The notes under the pieces are model-generated. The model saw only the letters and a list, made by a program, of their open reading frames with translations, was not told the DNA's origin and ran no database searches. From the NCBI RefSeq assembly GCF_900172325.1, contig NZ_FWFR01000005.1, forward strand, positions 1 through 64,000: 64,000 nt of DNA, in the 5' to 3' direction. Below are positions 60,479 through 64,000 of this stretch, piece by piece. The number at the start of each line of letters is the position of its first letter. Positions within the stretch are counted from its first letter, which is position 1. The translations under genes and the position numbers were made by a program. This DNA is from Oceanibacterium hippocampi (GTDB lineage Bacteria; Pseudomonadota; Alphaproteobacteria; Sneathiellales; Sneathiellaceae).

Positions 60479-61453
60479 TCACTGACCGGTCATATCGCGG
60501 GCCGCGGCGACAACCGCCTCGGCCGTCACCCGGACCTCGTTCTCGAGCGGCGGGGCATAGCTGATCGGCACCCGGGGCGCGCCGAGCCGGCGGACCGGGG
60601 CCTTCAGCGCGGCGTGGCAGGACTCGGCCACGGTCGCCGCGATCTCGGCGCCGAAACCGGCGACGGCGACCGCTTCATGGACGACCAGCAGACGGCCGGT
60701 CTTCTCGACGCTCGCCAGTACCGCGTCGCGATCCCACGGCCACAGCGTCCGCAGGTCGAGCAGGTCGGTCTCGATCCCGAGGCCGGCCAGTTCGCCCGCC
60801 GCCTGTTCGGCGGTATGCACCGCGGCCGACCAGGAGACGATCGTCAGGTCGCCGCCTTCGCGCACCAGGCGCGCCTTGCCGAACGGCGCGACGTCGTCGC
60901 CCTCGGGCACCTCGCCCTCGAGCGGCCAGAGCCCCTTGTGCTCCATGAAGACCACCGGATCGTCGCAGCGGATCGCCGCCTTGAGCAGCGCCCGGTTGTC
61001 CGCCGGCGTCGACGGCACGGCGACCACGAGCCCCGGGATATGCGCGTACCAGGCTTCCAGCGACTGCGAATGCTGGGCGGCCGACGAGCGCCACATGCCG
61101 ATCGGTTCGCGGACGACGATCGGCACCCGGGTCTGCCCGCCGAACATGTAGCGGGCCTTGGCCGCCTGGTTGACCAGTTCGTCGACGGCGCAGAGCGCGA
61201 AGTCCGAGAAGCGCATCTCGACGATCGGACGGGTGCCCATCATCGCCGCACCGACGGCGGCGCCGACGATGCAGGATTCGGAAATCGGCGCGTCGGAGAT
61301 ACGATCGGGCCCGAACTGCTCGGCCAGTCCCTTGTACTGGCCGAAGACGCCGCCCCGGCCGAGATCCTCGCCGACCGCCCAGACCAGCGGATCGCGCTCC
61401 ATCTCCTCGGCGACGGCGACGCGGGAGGCTTCGAGATAACTCAGGCGTCGCAT
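60479..61453 (-). CDS. 2-Oxoacid dehydrogenase E1 component, beta subunit
   Basis: A 324-residue transketolase-like beta subunit of pyruvate/acetoin/branched-chain E1 type: VGEDLGRGGVFGQYKGLAEQFG, DAPISESCIVGAAVGAAMMG, and the C-terminal domain LTIVSWSAAVHTAEQAA..LLVVHEAVAVAGFGAEIAA. It pairs with the alpha subunit encoded directly upstream (stop and start share one base). No E2 or E3 gene lies in the operon, so these must be shared from elsewhere, or the complex works differently. Confidence 0.9.
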   Translation of the reverse strand: MRRLSYLEASRVAVAEEMERDPLVWAVGEDLGRGGVFGQYKGLAEQFGPDRISDAPISESCIVGAAVGAAMMGTRPIVEMRFSDFALCAVDELVNQAAKARYMFGGQTRVPIVVREPIGMWRSSAAQHSQSLEAWYAHIPGLVVAVPSTPADNRALLKAAIRCDDPVVFMEHKGLWPLEGEVPEGDDVAPFGKARLVREGGDLTIVSWSAAVHTAEQAAGELAGLGIETDLLDLRTLWPWDRDAVLASVEKTGRLLVVHEAVAVAGFGAEIAATVAESCHAALKAPVRRLGAPRVPISYAPPLENEVRVTAEAVVAAARDMTGQ

Positions 61454-62460
61454 CAGTAGGCCCTCTCACGCGGGTCGCCGATATCCTGGACATCGGTGAA
61501 GGCAAGTTCCCGTGCCGGCCAGTCGGTATTCCTCGCGGTTTCGCTGGCCTGCTTCATTTCCCGTTCCGCCGCCGCCGCGACGGCTGCGAGATCGGCGTCC
61601 GCCACCCCTGCGCCGGCCAGCACCTTGCGGGTATTCGCGATCGGGTCGTTCCGCCAGCGTTCCTCGACCTCCGCCTGCGGGCGATAGGGCGCGGTGTCGG
61701 CGCTGGTGTGCCCGGTCAGCCGGTAGGTGCGAGCGAGCAGGAAACGCGGCGTGCCGCGGCGCGCCACCTCGATCAGTTCGCGCGCCGCCTCGTCGACCGC
61801 AAGCAGGTCGTTGCCATCGACGGTCTCGGCCTTTATGCCGATGGCCTCGGCACGCGCCGCCGGGCCGTCGCCGCTGGTCATCGACTGGGTCCGCGTCGTC
61901 GAGGCGAAGCCGTTGTCCTCGCAGACGAACAGGATCGGCAGCTTGAAGACACCGGCCCAGTTGAGGCCCTCGAGAAACGGGCCGCGATTGATCGCGCCAT
62001 CGCCGAAGAAACAGACGACGACCCGGTCCTCGCGCTTGAGCTTGATCGCGTGCGCGGCGCCGGCGGCGATGTTGATGTTCGCCGCGACGACCCCGTTGGC
62101 CCCGAGCATGCCGACTTCGAAATCGGCGATATGCATCGAGCCGCCCTTGCCCTGGCTGGTGCCGCCGGCGCGTCCGAACAGCTCGCGCATCATGGCCAGC
62201 GCGTCGGCACCCTTGGCCATGGTGTGGCCATGGCCACGGTGGGTCGACAGGATGATGTCGTCGCGGCGCAGGTTGCTGCACACGCCGACCGCGACGGCCT
62301 CCTGGCCGATCGAGGGGTGAATCGCGCCAAGCACGAGCTTTTCCTCGGCCGCCGCGATCGCGGCCTTCTCGAACTCGCGGATCCGGCACATCTCGCGGAA
62401 CTGGGCGAGGTGGCGATCGACATTCAGATTGGAGGCGATCGATGAGCTACGTCCTGGCAC
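61453..62460 (-). CDS. 2-Oxoacid dehydrogenase E1 component, alpha subunit
   Basis: A 335-residue E1 alpha subunit with HRGHGHTMAKGADALAMM, GGSMHIADFEVGMLGANGVVAA and the ThDP-Mg motif FFGDGAINRGPFLEGLNWA..EDNGFASTT. Together with E1 beta it would decarboxylate a 2-oxo acid, or cleave acetoin, onto a lipoyl group. It is the first gene of the E1/TRAP/ThDP operon. An IclR-type operator candidate lies 230 bases upstream. Confidence 0.9.
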   Translation of the reverse strand: MPGRSSSIASNLNVDRHLAQFREMCRIREFEKAAIAAAEEKLVLGAIHPSIGQEAVAVGVCSNLRRDDIILSTHRGHGHTMAKGADALAMMRELFGRAGGTSQGKGGSMHIADFEVGMLGANGVVAANINIAAGAAHAIKLKREDRVVVCFFGDGAINRGPFLEGLNWAGVFKLPILFVCEDNGFASTTRTQSMTSGDGPAARAEAIGIKAETVDGNDLLAVDEAARELIEVARRGTPRFLLARTYRLTGHTSADTAPYRPQAEVEERWRNDPIANTRKVLAGAGVADADLAAVAAAAEREMKQASETARNTDWPARELAFTDVQDIGDPRERAY

Positions 62461-63001
62461 TCCGACTCTTCCCTATCTAGGTTCCGAACGTGGAAGCGGG
62501 GAGCCGGCATTTGCCGATGGTCCGGGCACGAGGCGCACACGTGTGTCGTGGCGGGCGCGCGTCGGGCAGGCGAACCCTGACGATCGCTCGTGCCGATACC
62601 AGTTTCCCCCTCCGAAAGCACGCTGCACTTTCTTCGTGTGGACAGTTTCTTCTGTGCATCCGATGGCCGAACGAGTTGACAACAATTCGTTCCGTACAGC
62701 GGAATTTCGAAGAGGCTATTATGGAACAAAACGCCGGTCAATCCTCGATTCACCGCCTGGTTATCGGCATTCTGCAACCGCTGGTTCCGACGTTTCCGGA
62801 GCGCCTCGGGAGCATCCAATTACCGCGCGAGAAAGGTCTGCTCCAAGCCGCTCCGGAAACCCGAAATCGTTGAAACGGGTATGGTTTGGAGCAAACCATT
62901 AAGGCGAAAATCGACCCCGATTCTGTAAAAATTCTTTTCATTCCTCCCGGGCCGGTGTCGGGATAGGTCGAAAAACTCAACGGAATCAAACATTACTGAT
63001 A
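62461..63001. other. Divergent intergenic region, E1 operon / PEP-CTERM gene
   Basis: About 540 bases with no credible gene. Short frames on both strands lack ribosome sites and family motifs. The region is distinctly more AT-rich than its surroundings and holds the candidate IclR operator at 62690-62704 and, at its right edge, a sigma-54 promoter. The E1 operon promoter should lie on the minus strand near 62650-62750. Confidence 0.5.
62690..62704. promoter_or_regulatory. Candidate IclR-family operator (TTCCG-N5-CGGAA)
   Basis: TTCCG TACAG CGGAA is a perfect interrupted palindrome in the leader region of the E1/TRAP operon, whose last gene encodes an IclR regulator. Many IclR-family operators have this TTCCG-N5-CGGAA form. 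The assignment is an inference from form and position. Confidence 0.5.
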
Positions 63002-63016
63002 TGGCATTAAACTTGC
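63002..63016 (+). promoter_or_regulatory. Sigma-54 (-24/-12) promoter of the PEP-CTERM gene
   Basis: TGGCAT-TAAAC-TTGC has the invariant GG and GC doublets exactly ten bases apart, as required by sigma-54 RNA polymerase. Transcription would begin near 63028, leaving a leader of about 65 bases. PEP-CTERM genes in exosortase genomes are often controlled by sigma-54 with the PrsK/PrsR two-component system, which supports the call. Confidence 0.8.
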
Positions 63017-63094
63017 GATATGGCCCTGCACAACCTCTTGATTCGGACCAGATCCGATGCCAAGGCCATAGAAGAAGTGAAAAGGGGTAATGCC

Positions 63095-63697
63095 ATGAAG
63101 AAGGGCATGTTCTTAGCCGGCGCGATCGCGGCCTGCGTCATGTTCGCGGGGGCTGCGCAGGCGACGGTCATCAATCTCGCCACGGGCGGCGATGCGACCA
63201 CGACGTCGTTCTCCAAGGCGGGTATTTCCGGCACGATTTCCGCGCGCAGCGGCGGCAATTCCTATCCGGGCAACAATGCGCTCAACAGCAACGTGATCAA
63301 TCAGGACGCGTTCGGTCTCGGCATCAAGCTGAATAGCAATGATGACCCGGACGTTGACGGGCGGAACACCATCGAGTGGCTGGTCTTCGACTTTGCCTCC
63401 GCCGTCACCCTGAACAGCATCTCGTTCAGCGACGACAACCTTAGCGGCAACTGGGACGTCTGGATTTCCCTGGCCGGTGCGGTCACGAAGGTCGGCAACG
63501 GCTCGACCCAGAATCCCTTCACCTCGGGCCTCGGCGTCCTCGTCGACCGCTTCGTCGTGAAGGCCGACAGCAACAGCGATTCCTGGCGTGTCGGGAGCTT
63601 CGACGCGACCGCGGTGCCGGAACCGGCGACGCTCGGCCTGTTCGGCCTCGGCCTGCTGGGCCTGGGTCTCGCGTCCCGCCGTCGCAAGGTCGCCTGA
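63095..63697 (+). CDS. PEP-CTERM sorting-domain protein
   Basis: A 200-residue exported protein. The signal peptide (about 1-23, ending GAAQA) is followed by an Asn/Ser-rich domain, and the C-terminus is a classic PEP-CTERM tail: VPEPATLGLFG, a glycine/leucine helix, then RRRK. Exosortase (EpsH/XrtA-like) would cleave at PEP and pass the protein to the cell surface or an exopolysaccharide matrix. ATG 63095 starts the signal peptide and follows AAAAGGGG. No exosortase gene is in the window. Confidence 0.92.
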   Translation: MKKGMFLAGAIAACVMFAGAAQATVINLATGGDATTTSFSKAGISGTISARSGGNSYPGNNALNSNVINQDAFGLGIKLNSNDDPDVDGRNTIEWLVFDFASAVTLNSISFSDDNLSGNWDVWISLAGAVTKVGNGSTQNPFTSGLGVLVDRFVVKADSNSDSWRVGSFDATAVPEPATLGLFGLGLLGLGLASRRRKVA

Positions 63698-63727
63698 CCG
63701 ACCTTTTACGACGCGTGGCGTAACGCG

Positions 63728-63771
63728 AAAAAAGCGTGGCGGCGGCTCCCCTGAGCCGCCGCCATCTTTTT
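63728..63771. terminator. Bidirectional intrinsic terminator
   Basis: A 12-bp stem (TGGCGGCGGCTC/GAGCCGCCGCCA, 63737-63764) with a 4-base loop is flanked by an A-run at 63728-63733 and CTTTTT at 63766-63771. It can stop transcription from both the PEP-CTERM gene and the convergent hydratase gene. Confidence 0.9.
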
Positions 63772-63792
63772 GCGCGATCGGTGGAACGCCGC

Positions 63793-64000
63793 TCAGCGTC
63801 CGGTGAAGTTCGCCTGGCGCTTCTCGACGAAATGGGCGACGCCCTCGCGGAAGTCCTCGCTCCGGAAGCTCTCCGCCATTTCCCGGTTGCCGACGGCGAC
63901 CGCCTCGGCGAGCGTCTCGAACTGGGCCGCGTAGACCTGCCGTTTCATGACCGCCATCGAACGCGGCGAGACGTTTTGGGCCAGATCGGCGGCGTAGGCG
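63793..64000 (-). CDS. Enoyl-CoA hydratase, C-terminal part (cut by window end)
   Basis: The minus strand encodes the last 68 residues of a crotonase-family enzyme: NVSPRSMAVMKRQVYAAQFE, then ESFRSEDFREGVAHFVEKRQ and a TGA at 63793-63795. This tail is typical of enoyl-CoA hydratases. The catalytic part lies beyond the window, so function beyond the family cannot be given. Confidence 0.85.
   Translation of the reverse strand, partial: AYAADLAQNVSPRSMAVMKRQVYAAQFETLAEAVAVGNREMAESFRSEDFREGVAHFVEKRQANFTGR

Noticed and set aside
1-64000. CRISPR array, tRNA, rRNA, phage or integrase genes
   Set aside because: No regularly spaced 25-40 bp repeats, cloverleaf-like genes, ribosomal RNA sequence or phage structural genes were seen. 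The only repeats are the short ones listed.

Overview
The window is GC-rich chromosomal DNA that looks alphaproteobacterial. The signs are dense ATGA/GTGA-coupled operons, DctPQM TRAP transporters, MocR, GntR and IclR regulators, many acyl-CoA enzymes, and a PEP-CTERM protein behind a sigma-54 promoter. No rRNA, tRNA or CRISPR array was seen, and the species cannot be named from this sequence. By eye, the genes at about 11.8-24.3 kb carry more A/T at third codon positions than those from 26 kb onward. Two IS3-family scars and a broken DNA methyltransferase lie in the first 25 kb, so that part looks like accessory DNA assembled in blocks.

Block 1 (1-11.2 kb): the tail of an IS3-family transposase, then an acyl-CoA synthetase and a GntR regulator (minus strand), divergent from a sugar-type ABC importer operon. 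The operon encodes a permease, a binding protein, a second permease fused to a strictosidine-synthase/SMP-30-like beta-propeller, a free propeller protein, a double ATPase and an acyl-CoA dehydrogenase. It ends in a 3-hydroxyacyl-CoA dehydrogenase gene cut off after about 40 codons by IS3 debris (11.26-11.76 kb).

Block 2 (11.8-24.3 kb): a minus-strand operon runs from TRAP transporter genes to dienelactone hydrolase, SDR, alpha/beta-fold protein and sulfatase genes. A LysR gene separates it from a plus-strand operon of nitrilase, gentisate-dioxygenase-like cupin, FAH-family hydrolase and maleate isomerase. The latter reads as ring cleavage, then maleylpyruvate to maleate plus pyruvate, then maleate to fumarate. 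Decayed DNA follows (24.3-25.3 kb).

Block 3 (25.3-35.5 kb): a bacterial voltage-gated sodium channel; a fused SecDF with a Ca2+/Na+ antiporter and small membrane or exported proteins; a MocR regulator; and haoA-haoB, encoding octaheme hydroxylamine oxidoreductase and its partner. Block 4 (35.7-45.6 kb): a MalT-type LuxR regulator, then an acyl-CoA ligase, an SDR and a complete branched-chain amino-acid-type ABC transporter.

Block 5 (45.6-50.7 kb): malonyl-CoA synthetase and enoyl-CoA hydratase, divergent from a CaiB-type CoA transferase and an acyl-CoA dehydrogenase. Block 6 (50.7-54.1 kb): a TonB protein and a BtuB-like receptor under a cobalamin riboswitch. Block 7 (54.1-62.5 kb): one minus-strand operon with 2-oxoacid dehydrogenase E1 alpha and beta, a second TRAP transporter, a ThDP enzyme, an internally duplicated protein of unknown function and an IclR regulator. 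The window closes with a sigma-54-dependent PEP-CTERM protein, a two-way terminator and the 3' end of another enoyl-CoA hydratase gene.
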